From contig DATNBR010000079.1 of assembly GCA_035571875.1 (NCBI GenBank), positions 57,521 to 121,520 on the forward strand: a stretch of DNA of 64,000 nt, read 5' to 3'. Under the pieces are notes generated by a model. That model was given only the letters and a program-made list of their open reading frames with translations, did no database searches and had not been told where the DNA came from. Made by a program: the position numbers and the translations under genes. Positions 8,174-15,655 of this stretch are shown here, in pieces (position 1 is the first letter of the stretch; the number at the start of each line of letters is the position of its first letter). The stretch is from Parafrigoribacterium_A sp035571875 (lineage in GTDB: Bacteria; Actinomycetota; Actinomycetes; Actinomycetales; Microbacteriaceae).

Positions 8174-9358
8174 TCAGCGGGCCGTTCGCGCGTCGACAAA
8201 GGGCGGCAGTTCGACGGCGTCATAGAAGCTCTTGCCCATTGCGAGGGCGGAGATTCCGGGCAGTGCCATGAGCTTCATCACCGCGTTGCGCACGAAGAGC
8301 TGCAGGCGGTCCTTAGGGGCGAAGGCGAGACCGAGTCCCTTCGCGGCATCCTGCTTCGACCTGAGCAGAGGGGCGAGACGCTCGTGATAGCGCGCGAACG
8401 CGTCATTGTGGTCGTCGCTTCTCGCGAGCTCCGCGGCAAGTGTGTACGCCTCGACCATCGCGAGCGCGGAGCCCTGACCGGCCAGGAAGGACGGGCCCGC
8501 TGCCGCATCGCCCACGAGGGCGACGCGTCCCTTCGACCAGGACGGCATGCGGATCTGGCTCACCGAGTCGAAATAGAAGTCCTGCGCCTGCGCCATCGCT
8601 TCCAGCATCGTCGGAACCTCCCAACCGCCCTCGCTGAGCCGCGCGCGCAACAGCTGCTCCTGCCCCGCGCGGTCGACCGCAACCTCCCCATCATGACGGA
8701 CCGAGAAGAGCAACAGGGTTCGCTCGTCACGAAGCGACAGGCGCACCGCCTGGAACCCGACTTCAGCGTGCATCATGGCGACGAGTTCGTCGCGCTTCGG
8801 ATAGTGGTCGCTCTCGAAGGCCGCGACGACCATGCCCAGGTAGCGTTCGAACTCCCGATCCGGGCCGAACACGAGACTTCGAACCCGCGAATGGAGACCG
8901 TCTGCGCCGACGACTAGATCGTATTCTGCGGTCTCTCCGCTCGCATGGGTAACACTCACACCGTCTCCATCGTCGTCGAGCGACCGAACCGTATCGTCGA
9001 GGATCAGCCGCACCCCGCCGCGCAAGGACTCGTAGATCACCGCCGAGAGTTCCGAGCGGGCGATGCTCAAGTAGCGATCGTTCGACTCGAGGATCACCGA
9101 GGGATTGAGGGATGCGATCCGTCGCCCTTCGCGATCGACCGTCCTCGCTTCGGTGAAGACATAGCCGCGCCGCCTCAACTCGGGCACGATGCCCATTTTT
9201 TCGGCCACATCGAATCCGGCGCCCCAGAAGTCCACGATGTAGCCACCTGTGCGCAGCTTCGGAGCGTGCTCGATGATCGTGACCTCGTGGCCCGATCTCT
9301 GTAGCCAGTAGGCGAGCGTCGGCCCTGCTATACCCGCGCCGACAATCAGGATCTTCAT
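8174..9358 (-). CDS. FAD-dependent monooxygenase (PHBH/TetX-like)
   Basis: 394 residues from ATG 9358, preceded by AAAGGAC. Motifs are the Rossmann GAGIAGPTLAYWLQRSGHEV (GxGxxG), VVGADGLHSRVRSLVFG (the DG motif), and RVALVGDAAAGPSFLAGQGSALAMV (the GD motif). These three define class A flavoprotein aromatic hydroxylases, which include TetX-type drug-inactivating enzymes and various tailoring oxygenases. Control by its own TetR suggests detoxification of an aromatic or drug-like molecule, but the substrate is not deducible. A start eight codons upstream (9382) would fall inside the operator and is rejected. Confidence 0.87.
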   Translation of the reverse strand: MKILIVGAGIAGPTLAYWLQRSGHEVTIIEHAPKLRTGGYIVDFWGAGFDVAEKMGIVPELRRRGYVFTEARTVDREGRRIASLNPSVILESNDRYLSIARSELSAVIYESLRGGVRLILDDTVRSLDDDGDGVSVTHASGETAEYDLVVGADGLHSRVRSLVFGPDREFERYLGMVVAAFESDHYPKRDELVAMMHAEVGFQAVRLSLRDERTLLLFSVRHDGEVAVDRAGQEQLLRARLSEGGWEVPTMLEAMAQAQDFYFDSVSQIRMPSWSKGRVALVGDAAAGPSFLAGQGSALAMVEAYTLAAELARSDDHNDAFARYHERLAPLLRSKQDAAKGLGLAFAPKDRLQLFVRNAVMKLMALPGISALAMGKSFYDAVELPPFVDARTAR

Positions 9359-9380
9359 CGCGCAGTCCTTTCTCGACCGC

Positions 9381-9410
9381 ATTAGACCACCAGTCTAAAC
9401 CGGTGGTCTA
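9381..9410 (-). promoter_or_regulatory. Promoter with embedded TetR-type operator
   Basis: On the minus strand, TAGACC (9410-9405) as -35 and TCTAAT (9386-9381, five of six to TATAAT) as -10 are 18 bases apart. The element is bounded by a 9-base inverted repeat, TAGACCACC and GGTGGTCTA (9383-9391 and 9402-9410), with a nested repeat TTAGAC-N5-GTCTAA (9382-9398). A repressor bound here would cover both promoter boxes. It lies 23 bases upstream of the monooxygenase start codon. Confidence 0.75.
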
Positions 9411-9427
9411 CGCTGCGCGAGGGTGAA

Positions 9428-10804
9428 TCAGGCCGGCGCCATGTCTTGGAAGCGGGAGAAGTGGCCCTGGAACGCGACCGTGACGGTGCGCGTCGGTCCG
9501 TTGCGGTGCTTCGCCACGATGAGATCGGCCTCGCCGGCGCGCGGGTTGTCTTTCTCGTAGGCGCTCTCCCGGTGGAGCAGGATCACCATGTCGGCGTCCT
9601 GCTCGAGCGATCCGGACTCTCGAAGGTCTGATAGCGCGGGCATTTTGTCCTGCCGCTGCTCCGGACCGCGGTTGAGCTGCGAGAGCGCGATGACGGGAAC
9701 CTGCAGCTCCTTGGCCAGCAGCTTGAGCGCACGGGAGAACTCGCTGACCTCCTGCTGGCGGGACTCGACGCGCTTGCCCGAGGTCATCAGCTGCAGGTAG
9801 TCGATGACCACCATCTTGAGGCCGACCTTCTGCTTGAGCCTGCGACACTTCGCACGGATCTCGACCAGCGTCATGTTCGGGCTGTCGTCGATGTAGAGCG
9901 GCGCGTCATTGATGCGGCCGCGCGTCGAGGCGATCGTGGTCCAGTCACGGGTGTCGACGGTGCCCTTGCGCATGTTCTGCAGGGGAACGGCCGCCTCGGC
10001 GGAGAGCAGGCGCATCGCGATCTCGCTGCGGCCCATTTCGAGCGAGAAGAAGATCGACGGCATGTCGTGCTTGATGGATGCCGCCCTTGCGAAGTCCAGA
10101 GCCAGCGTCGACTTACCCAGCGCGGGTCGGGCTGCCACGATGATCAGTTGGCCGGGGTGCAGACCGTTTGTGAGCTCGTCGAGCTCGGCGAAGCCGGTGG
10201 GAACGCCCGTCATCGATCCGTCGCGACCCTTGGCGGCCTCGATCTCGTCGATGGCCGTGGTCACCGCGACCGTGAGTGGGATGAAGTCCTCGGCCTCGAC
10301 GCCGCCGGTGACACCGTAGATCTCGGCCTGCGCGTTGTTGACGAGGTCGACGACCTCGCCCTCGCTCGCGTAGCCCATCTGCACTATGCGGGTGCCGGCC
10401 TCGACCAGGCGCCTGAGCACCGCCTTCTCGGCGACGATGGTGGAGTAGTAGCCGGCGTTGGCGGCCGTGGGCACCAGGCCGGTAAGCGTGTGGAGGTACT
10501 CGGCGCCGCCTGCCCTCGCGATCTCGCCGGTCTTGACGAGCTCGTCGGTCACGGTGATCACGTCGGTGGGCTCACCGTGCGAGTAGAGCGACAGGATCGC
10601 GTCGAAGATGATCTCGTGCTTGGGGATGTAGAAGTCGATCGCGCGCACGGATTCGATGACGTCGGCCACCGCGTCCTTGCTCAACAGCATGCCGCCGATC
10701 GCGCTCTGCTCCGCGAGCAGGTCGTGCGGGGGAGTGCGCTCCGACCCGCGCTGATCGCCTGACTGCCGAGTATCGCCGGCGAGGCCCAAATGGGCAATCG
10801 ACAT
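9428..10804 (-). CDS. dnaB: Replicative DNA helicase DnaB
   Basis: 458 residues. The N-terminal domain starts HDLLAEQSAIGGMLLSKDAVADV, and the RecA-like ATPase has Walker A AARPALGKSTLALDFA, Walker B VVIDYLQLM and the DnaB-specific SEFSRALKLLAKELQVPVIALSQLNR plus SDLRESGSLEQDADMV. It unwinds the fork as a hexamer. The start at 10804 has AGGAGGTG just upstream. No intein is present, although many actinobacterial dnaB genes have one; the Walker A region is uninterrupted. The likely loader, DciA, is encoded in this window at 34.4 kb. Confidence 0.97.
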   Translation of the reverse strand: MSIAHLGLAGDTRQSGDQRGSERTPPHDLLAEQSAIGGMLLSKDAVADVIESVRAIDFYIPKHEIIFDAILSLYSHGEPTDVITVTDELVKTGEIARAGGAEYLHTLTGLVPTAANAGYYSTIVAEKAVLRRLVEAGTRIVQMGYASEGEVVDLVNNAQAEIYGVTGGVEAEDFIPLTVAVTTAIDEIEAAKGRDGSMTGVPTGFAELDELTNGLHPGQLIIVAARPALGKSTLALDFARAASIKHDMPSIFFSLEMGRSEIAMRLLSAEAAVPLQNMRKGTVDTRDWTTIASTRGRINDAPLYIDDSPNMTLVEIRAKCRRLKQKVGLKMVVIDYLQLMTSGKRVESRQQEVSEFSRALKLLAKELQVPVIALSQLNRGPEQRQDKMPALSDLRESGSLEQDADMVILLHRESAYEKDNPRAGEADLIVAKHRNGPTRTVTVAFQGHFSRFQDMAPA

Positions 10805-11149
10805 CGCACACCTCCTGATTCTTTTCTACGGGCGACCTCGGACATCAGTCTCGGGTGCGCCCTCGCGGATGACCCTCACGCGAAGCCTGCTTCACCCTAG
10901 GAAGCCCACGCCCCGCGCGCCACCTTGACCTGTGCATAACCTTGTGGAGGAAATGCGCGAAACGCCGTGAGCCGTGTGAGCAACCTGTGGAATGTCCTGT
11001 GGAGAAACAGGAGATTCCGCGCCGTAACCTGCTCTTGATCAGGCCTTTCTGTTTCCCCATGCCATGTGTAGAAACTTGTTTAGAGTGAGGGTTGAGGGTT
11101 GTACGGCCGCGGAGGAAGCTGTGCACAAACAACCCCCCAATCTGGGCAC
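10805..11149. other. Gene-free region upstream of dnaB with DnaA-box-like sites
   Basis: About 345 bases without a supported gene. It contains TGTGCATAA at 10931-10939, whose complement TTATGCACA fits the relaxed DnaA-box consensus TTWTNCACA, and TGTGGAGAA at 10998-11006 (one base off TGTGGATAA). Several other TGTGG words are scattered through it. The short open frames here have no start-site or composition support. Confidence 0.45.
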
Positions 11150-11186
11150 AAAAAAGGGTGGCAGCGAGCTTTCGCTCGCCGCCACC
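11150..11186 (-). terminator. Rho-independent terminator after rplI
   Basis: On the minus strand a 13-base stem with one mismatch (GGTGGCGGCGAGC, loop GAAA, GCTCGCTGCCACC) is followed by CTTTTTTGTG. It lies about 18 bases beyond the rplI stop codon. Confidence 0.85.
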
Positions 11187-11203
11187 GCAGAGTACAGTGA
11201 GTG

Positions 11204-11656
11204 CTATTTTGCCGCGCTGACCACGATCGTGATCGTCGCGACGAGGTCGTCGCGCAGGCGAACTGTCGCCTCGTGCTGACCCGTCGCCTTGATCGGCGAG
11301 GTGATCTCGATCTTGCGCTTGTCCACGGAGCCGAGGCCGGCCGCGGCGACCGCGTCAGCGACATCCGAGGTCTTCACGGAACCGAAGAGGCGACCGCCCT
11401 GACCCGCCTTGACCGTCAGCTTGACGGTGTTGGCCTCGAGCTTCGCCTTGAGGTCCTGCGCCTCTTCGAGCGTGGCGTGCTCGCGAGCGACGCGAGCGGC
11501 CTTGATCGAATCGATCTGCTTCTCGCCACCGCGCGTCCACGCCACGGCGAAGCCCTGCGGGATGAGGTAGTTGCGAGCGAAACCGTTCTTGACTTCGATG
11601 ACGTCGCCTGGGGCACCGAGGCCGGTGACCTCGTGCGTGAGGATCAATTTAGACAT
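11204..11656 (-). CDS. rplI: 50S ribosomal protein L9
   Basis: 150 residues. The N-terminal domain KLILTHEVTGLGAPGDVIEVKNGFARNYLIPQGFAVAWT contains the L9 signature (GxxGDVVxVKxGYARNYLxPxGxA). A long connecting helix (EHATLEEAQDLKAKLEAN) and a C-terminal RNA-binding domain follow. L9 stabilises 23S rRNA domain V and reading-frame maintenance. It is the last gene of the rpsF-ssb-rpsR-rplI operon and has a terminator immediately after it. Confidence 0.98.
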   Translation of the reverse strand: MSKLILTHEVTGLGAPGDVIEVKNGFARNYLIPQGFAVAWTRGGEKQIDSIKAARVAREHATLEEAQDLKAKLEANTVKLTVKAGQGGRLFGSVKTSDVADAVAAAGLGSVDKRKIEITSPIKATGQHEATVRLRDDLVATITIVVSAAK

Positions 11657-11667
11657 GTGATGGCTCC

Positions 11668-11931
11668 TTAACGGCCTGAGCCGGCGTAGGGCAGCAACGC
11701 CATCTCGCGTGCGTTCTTGACTGCGCGGGCGATGAGGCGCTGTTCCTGAACGGAGACACCGGTGATACGGCGGGCGCGGATCTTTCCACGCTCGGAAATG
11801 AACTTGCGAAGCGTGGCGACATCTTTGTAATCGATGACGCCGACGCGGATCGCCTTTGCCGGAGCGGCGTTCTTGCCGCCCTTGGCATTGCGAAGAGGCT
11901 TACGGCGATCGCCGCTGCTCTTTCCAGCCAT
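11668..11931 (-). CDS. rpsR: 30S ribosomal protein S18
   Basis: 87 residues with a basic N-terminus (KSSGDRRKPLRNAKGGKN) and the S18 core IDYKDVATLRKFISERGKIRARRITGVSVQEQRLIARAVKNAREMALLPY. S18 pairs with S6 on the 30S platform; both are encoded in this operon. It has no Cys-rich zinc-binding N-terminus, so this is the C-minus type. Confidence 0.98.
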   Translation of the reverse strand: MAGKSSGDRRKPLRNAKGGKNAAPAKAIRVGVIDYKDVATLRKFISERGKIRARRITGVSVQEQRLIARAVKNAREMALLPYAGSGR

Positions 11932-11990
11932 GGTTTCCTACTTTCTGAAATTTCTTGGTCGAGTTGGTCGCAGGGCGACCGCGAGGCGCT

Positions 11991-12494
11991 TTAGAAGGGC
12001 GTCTCGTCGTTGAAGTTGCTGCCCGGGTTGTTCCAGACATCACCGGACGACGCATCTGCCGGTGCGGATGCCGCCCACGGCTCGTCTGCGACCTGGCCGC
12101 GGCCGCCGCCTGCGCCACCCTCGCGGGAGGAGGAAGTGCGAGTGACCTGAGCGGTCGCGTACCGCAGGCTCGGGCCGATCTCGTCGACCTCGAGCTCGAT
12201 GCTGGTGCGCTTCTCGCCTTCCTTCGTCTCATACGAGCGCTGCTTGAGCCTGCCGGTGGCAATCACGCGGGAACCCTTGGTGAGGGAGCCGGCGACGTGC
12301 TCGGCGAACTCACGCCAGACGCTTGCACGCAGGAAGAGGGCGTCGCCGTCCTTCCAGTCGTTGCTCGCACGGTCGAAGCTGCGTGGCGTAGAGGCGATGG
12401 TGAAATTGGCAACCGCCAGCCCGTTCTGCGTGTAGCGCAGCTCGGGGTCTGCCGTCAGGTTGCCCACCACGGTGATTACGGTTTCGCCGGCCAT
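11991..12494 (-). CDS. ssb: Single-stranded DNA-binding protein
   Basis: 167 residues. The OB-fold begins with ETVITVVGNLTADPELRYTQNGLAVANFTIASTPRSFD and continues with WREFAEHVAGSLTKGSRVIATGRLKQRSYETKEG (residues about 1-110). A Gly/Ala-rich linker leads to the acidic tip NFNDETPF, a slightly altered form of the DDDIPF-type tail that recruits replication and repair partners. Its placement between rpsF and rpsR is the standard bacterial arrangement. Confidence 0.97.
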   Translation of the reverse strand: MAGETVITVVGNLTADPELRYTQNGLAVANFTIASTPRSFDRASNDWKDGDALFLRASVWREFAEHVAGSLTKGSRVIATGRLKQRSYETKEGEKRTSIELEVDEIGPSLRYATAQVTRTSSSREGGAGGGRGQVADEPWAASAPADASSGDVWNNPGSNFNDETPF

Positions 12495-12496
12495 GG

Positions 12497-12907
12497 CTAC
12501 TCGGCGCTCGCTGCGGTGTCGGCTGCAGGAGCAGCAGGGGCAGCTGGAGCGGCGGGCCGTGCGGCCTTGCGCGCAGCCTTCTCGGCGGAGAGCTTTGCGG
12601 CCTCTGCGACCTGAGCGATGGCCTCTTCTGCGCGAAGAACCTTCGTGCGCATGACTGCCTCGCTGAGCTTGAGCTGGCGGTCGAGCTCCTTGGTGGCATC
12701 ACCGTTCGAGGTCAACGAGACGACGGCGTAGATGCCCTCGGTCTTCTTGTTGATCTCGTAGGCAAGGCGACGCTTGCCCCAGATGTCTACCTTGTCGACA
12801 GTTCCACCGTCATTGCGAATGACGTTGAGGAACTTGTCCAGGCTGGGAGCTACGGTGCGCTCATCGATCTCTGGATCGAGAATTACCATTAGTTCGTACT
12901 GATGCAT
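12497..12907 (-). CDS. rpsF: 30S ribosomal protein S6
   Basis: 136 residues: an S6 core (HQYELMVILDPEIDERTVAPSLDKFLNVIRNDGGTVDKVDIWGKRRLAYEINKKTEGIYAVV) plus an Ala/Glu-rich tail of some 35 residues. It opens the ribosomal/ssb operon. AGGAGGTGGG sits just upstream of ATG 12907. The gene is divergent from ino1. Confidence 0.98.
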   Translation of the reverse strand: MHQYELMVILDPEIDERTVAPSLDKFLNVIRNDGGTVDKVDIWGKRRLAYEINKKTEGIYAVVSLTSNGDATKELDRQLKLSEAVMRTKVLRAEEAIAQVAEAAKLSAEKAARKAARPAAPAAPAAPAADTAASAE

Positions 12908-12936
12908 AACTAACCCACCTCCTTTGGACTAAAACG

Positions 12937-12955
12937 GTCACAGACGTTCTGTGAC
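12937..12955 (-). promoter_or_regulatory. Hairpin in the rpsF 5' leader
   Basis: An 8-base perfect inverted repeat GTCACAGA / TCTGTGAC with a 3-base loop lies 30 bases upstream of the rpsF start, close to its ribosome binding site. A CCG follows the stem on the rpsF strand. S6:S18 autoregulatory leaders with a CCG element are known in many bacteria, but whether this hairpin is one is inference. Confidence 0.45.
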
Positions 12956-13064
12956 AGGAGGGTTGTGGCATCGCTGTCTGCTTCACGCACCCTTAGACGA
13001 GTGCGCGCAGACAACCTGCCTAGTGTAGTCAGTGCGGACTGCATCTATCAAGGAGCCACATTTC

Positions 13065-14135
13065 ATGAGCCTTCGGGTTGCCATCGCCGGCGTCGGAAAC
13101 TGCGCCAGCGCACTCATCCAGGGCGTCACCTTCTATCGTGACGCCGACGAATCCCAGTCAATTCCTGGGCTCATGCACACACGGTTCGGGCCCTATGCGA
13201 TCTCCGATATCGAATTCGTCGCGGCCTTCGACGTCGACGCTCTCAAGGTCGGCGTCGACCTCGCCGACGCCATCTGGGCAAGCCAGAACCAGACGCTGAA
13301 GTTCGCGGATGTCGCCCCCACCGGTGTCACGGTGCAGCGCGGTCCGACGCTCGACGGCCTCGGCGAGTACTACCGCGACACGATCGAGGAGTCGGATGCC
13401 CCCGTCGTCGACGTGGCCGAGGCCCTGCGGGACTCCGGCGCCGAGGTCTTCGTCGTCTACCTGCCCGTCGGTTCCGAGGAGGCGGTGAAGCACTACGCCC
13501 AGGCCGCGCTCGACGCAGGGGTCGCCTTCGTCAATGCCCTGCCCGTATTCGTGGCGAGCGACCCCGTCTGGGCGGCGAAGTTCACCGAGGCCGGCATCCC
13601 GATCGTCGGCGACGACATCAAGAGCCAGCTCGGGGCGACGATCACCCACCGGGTTCTCGCGCGTCTCTTCGAGGAGCGGGGCATCGTTCTCGATCGCACC
13701 TACCAGCTGAACGTCGGCGGGAACATGGACTTCAAGAACATGCTCGAGCGCTCGCGCCTCGAGTCGAAGAAGATCTCCAAGACGCAGTCGGTGACGAGCA
13801 ACATCGCCGGCCACCTCGAACCCCGCAATGTGCACATCGGGCCGAGCGATCACATCCCGTGGCTCGACGATCGCAAGCTCGCCTTCGTGCGTCTCGAGGG
13901 CCACGGCTTCGGCAACTCGCCGACGAGCCTTGAGTACAAGCTCGAGGTGTGGGACTCGCCGAACTCCGCGGGCGTGGTGATCGACGCCATCCGCGCGGCG
14001 AAGATCGCCCTGGATGCCGGGCTCGGCGGACCGGTCGAGGCGGCATCCGCCTACTTCATGAAGTCACCGCCGAAGCAATACCCCGACCCCGTCGCCCGCG
14101 AGTTGCTGGAGCAGTACATCCGCGACCACGGCTAG
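13065..14135 (+). CDS. ino1: Inositol-3-phosphate synthase (actinobacterial type)
   Basis: 356 residues from ATG 13065, with AAGGAG upstream. It opens with a nucleotide-binding SLRVAIAGVGNCASALIQG, and shows VGDDIKSQLGATITHRVLARLF and LNVGGNMDFKNMLERSRLESKKISKTQSV, conserved in MIPS enzymes. It converts glucose-6-phosphate to inositol-3-phosphate with NAD, the entry step for mycothiol and phosphatidylinositol lipids. It ends four bases into the convergent cca gene. The PadR regulator often adjacent in relatives is not present here. Confidence 0.95.
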   Translation: MSLRVAIAGVGNCASALIQGVTFYRDADESQSIPGLMHTRFGPYAISDIEFVAAFDVDALKVGVDLADAIWASQNQTLKFADVAPTGVTVQRGPTLDGLGEYYRDTIEESDAPVVDVAEALRDSGAEVFVVYLPVGSEEAVKHYAQAALDAGVAFVNALPVFVASDPVWAAKFTEAGIPIVGDDIKSQLGATITHRVLARLFEERGIVLDRTYQLNVGGNMDFKNMLERSRLESKKISKTQSVTSNIAGHLEPRNVHIGPSDHIPWLDDRKLAFVRLEGHGFGNSPTSLEYKLEVWDSPNSAGVVIDAIRAAKIALDAGLGGPVEAASAYFMKSPPKQYPDPVARELLEQYIRDHG

Positions 14136-15559
14136 GAGCGGGCGGCCCACCAGGCGCGCAGTCGCTCGGTGGCCGCATCCGTTCCGAGCGGTCCCTCTTC
14201 CAGCCGCAGTTCAAGCAGAAAACGGTAGGCCTCGCCCACCTCGCGCCCGGGCTTCAGCCCGAGCAGCTCCATGATCTGCCCGCCGTCGAGGTCGGGCCGG
14301 ATGGCCGCGAGCTCCTCTTCCTCCGAGAGCGCGGCCACCCGCTCCTCGAGGTCGTCATAGGCGAACGCGAGCCGGTCGGCCTTGCGCCGGTTGCGGGTCG
14401 TCACGTCCGCCCGCGTCAGGATGTGCAGGCGCGGCAGCAACGGCCCCGCGTCGCGCACGTAGCGACGCACCGCCGAATCGGTCCAGGCACCCTCGGTGTA
14501 TCCGAAGAATCGCAGGTGCAGTTCGATGAGCCGGGAGACCGAGGCCACGGTCTCGTTGTCGTACCTGAGCTGACGCAACCGCTTCGCCGCAAGCTTCGCA
14601 CCGACCACGTCGTGATGATGGAAGGTGACCACGCCGCCCGGCTCGGTGCGCTTGGTCGCTGGTTTGCCGATGTCGTGCAGCAGCGCCGCCCACCGAAGGA
14701 TGAGGTCGGCTGGCTGACCGGGGTTCCGTTCCTTTTCGAGGTCGATGGCCTGCTCGAGCACGATGAGGCTGTGCTCGTACACGTCTTTGTGATGGTGGTG
14801 CTCGTCGATCTCGAGCTTGAGCGCGGGGAGTTCCGGAAGCACGAGGGCTGCGAGCCCCGTATCGACGAGCAGCTGCAGACCGGCGCGCGGGGCGTCCGCC
14901 TTGAGCAGCTTGCCCAGCTCGTCACTGACGCGCTCTACCGAGATGATCGAGAGGCGCTCTGCCATCTCCCGCATCGCGCGCTCGGTGGGCTCCGCCACGG
15001 TGAAGCCGAGCTGTGACGCGAATCGGGCAGCCCGCAGCATCCGCAGCGGATCGTCGCCGAACGACTGTTCGGGCGCGCCGGGTGTTCTGATCTGGGCGGC
15101 GATGAGATCTTCGACACCACCCGCGGGGTCGACGAGTACCTGCTGCGGCAGTCGCAGTGCCATCGCGTTGATCGTGAAGTCGCGGCGAAGCAGGTCACCC
15201 TCCAGCGTGTCGCCGAATTCGACGACCGGCTTTCGTGACTCCCCGTCGTAGGCGTCGGTGCGGTACGTGGTGATCTCGACCGTGTGACCGGCGACGCGCG
15301 CGCCGATCGTTCCGAAGGCGCGACCGATGTCCCAGTGAGCGTCGGCGAGCGGGGCCACGACGGCGAGGATCTCGTCGGGGCGGGCGTCGGTGGTGAAGTC
15401 GAGATCGTTGAGCGGGCGATCGAGAAAAGCGTCGCGCACGGACCCGCCGACCAGGGCGAGTTCGAACCCTGCCGCAGCGAAGGCGGAGGAGAGCCGCGCG
15501 ATGTGCGGCGCGCTCGCCAACTCGGCCAGTCGGGCGAGCGCTGCTGCGACGTTTTCCAT
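14132..15559 (-). CDS. cca: CCA tRNA nucleotidyltransferase
   Basis: 475 residues from ATG 15559. The poly-A-polymerase/CCA-adding head has FELALVGGSVRDAFLDRPLNDLDFTTDA, with the GGxVRD and DxD catalytic motifs, then RRDFTINAMALRL and DDPLRMLRAARFASQLGF. An HD-type phosphohydrolase segment follows (LRWAALLHDIGKPATK, H...HD). It adds or repairs the 3' CCA of tRNAs; the three tRNAs in this window do not encode CCA, so the activity is needed. A longer frame from 15607 lacks start-site support. The order cca-DUF6049-murJ-trxB is typical of actinobacteria. Confidence 0.95.
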   Translation of the reverse strand: MENVAAALARLAELASAPHIARLSSAFAAAGFELALVGGSVRDAFLDRPLNDLDFTTDARPDEILAVVAPLADAHWDIGRAFGTIGARVAGHTVEITTYRTDAYDGESRKPVVEFGDTLEGDLLRRDFTINAMALRLPQQVLVDPAGGVEDLIAAQIRTPGAPEQSFGDDPLRMLRAARFASQLGFTVAEPTERAMREMAERLSIISVERVSDELGKLLKADAPRAGLQLLVDTGLAALVLPELPALKLEIDEHHHHKDVYEHSLIVLEQAIDLEKERNPGQPADLILRWAALLHDIGKPATKRTEPGGVVTFHHHDVVGAKLAAKRLRQLRYDNETVASVSRLIELHLRFFGYTEGAWTDSAVRRYVRDAGPLLPRLHILTRADVTTRNRRKADRLAFAYDDLEERVAALSEEEELAAIRPDLDGGQIMELLGLKPGREVGEAYRFLLELRLEEGPLGTDAATERLRAWWAARS

Positions 15560-15655
15560 GCCACCAACCCTATAGACGGCTCCACCGAGGAATCGCTCAG
15601 CGGCCAAGGCCTAGAATCGCATCATGCTGGCCGAGCGGAATCGACGGGTCGGCCT

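Noticed and set aside
8174..9382. Monooxygenase start at 9382
   Set aside because: It would place the start codon inside the operator and the -10 box; ATG 9358 has a good binding site.
10805..11149. Short open frames in the dnaB-rplI gap as genes
   Set aside because: Starts lack ribosome binding sites and products are Arg/Ser-rich without motifs.
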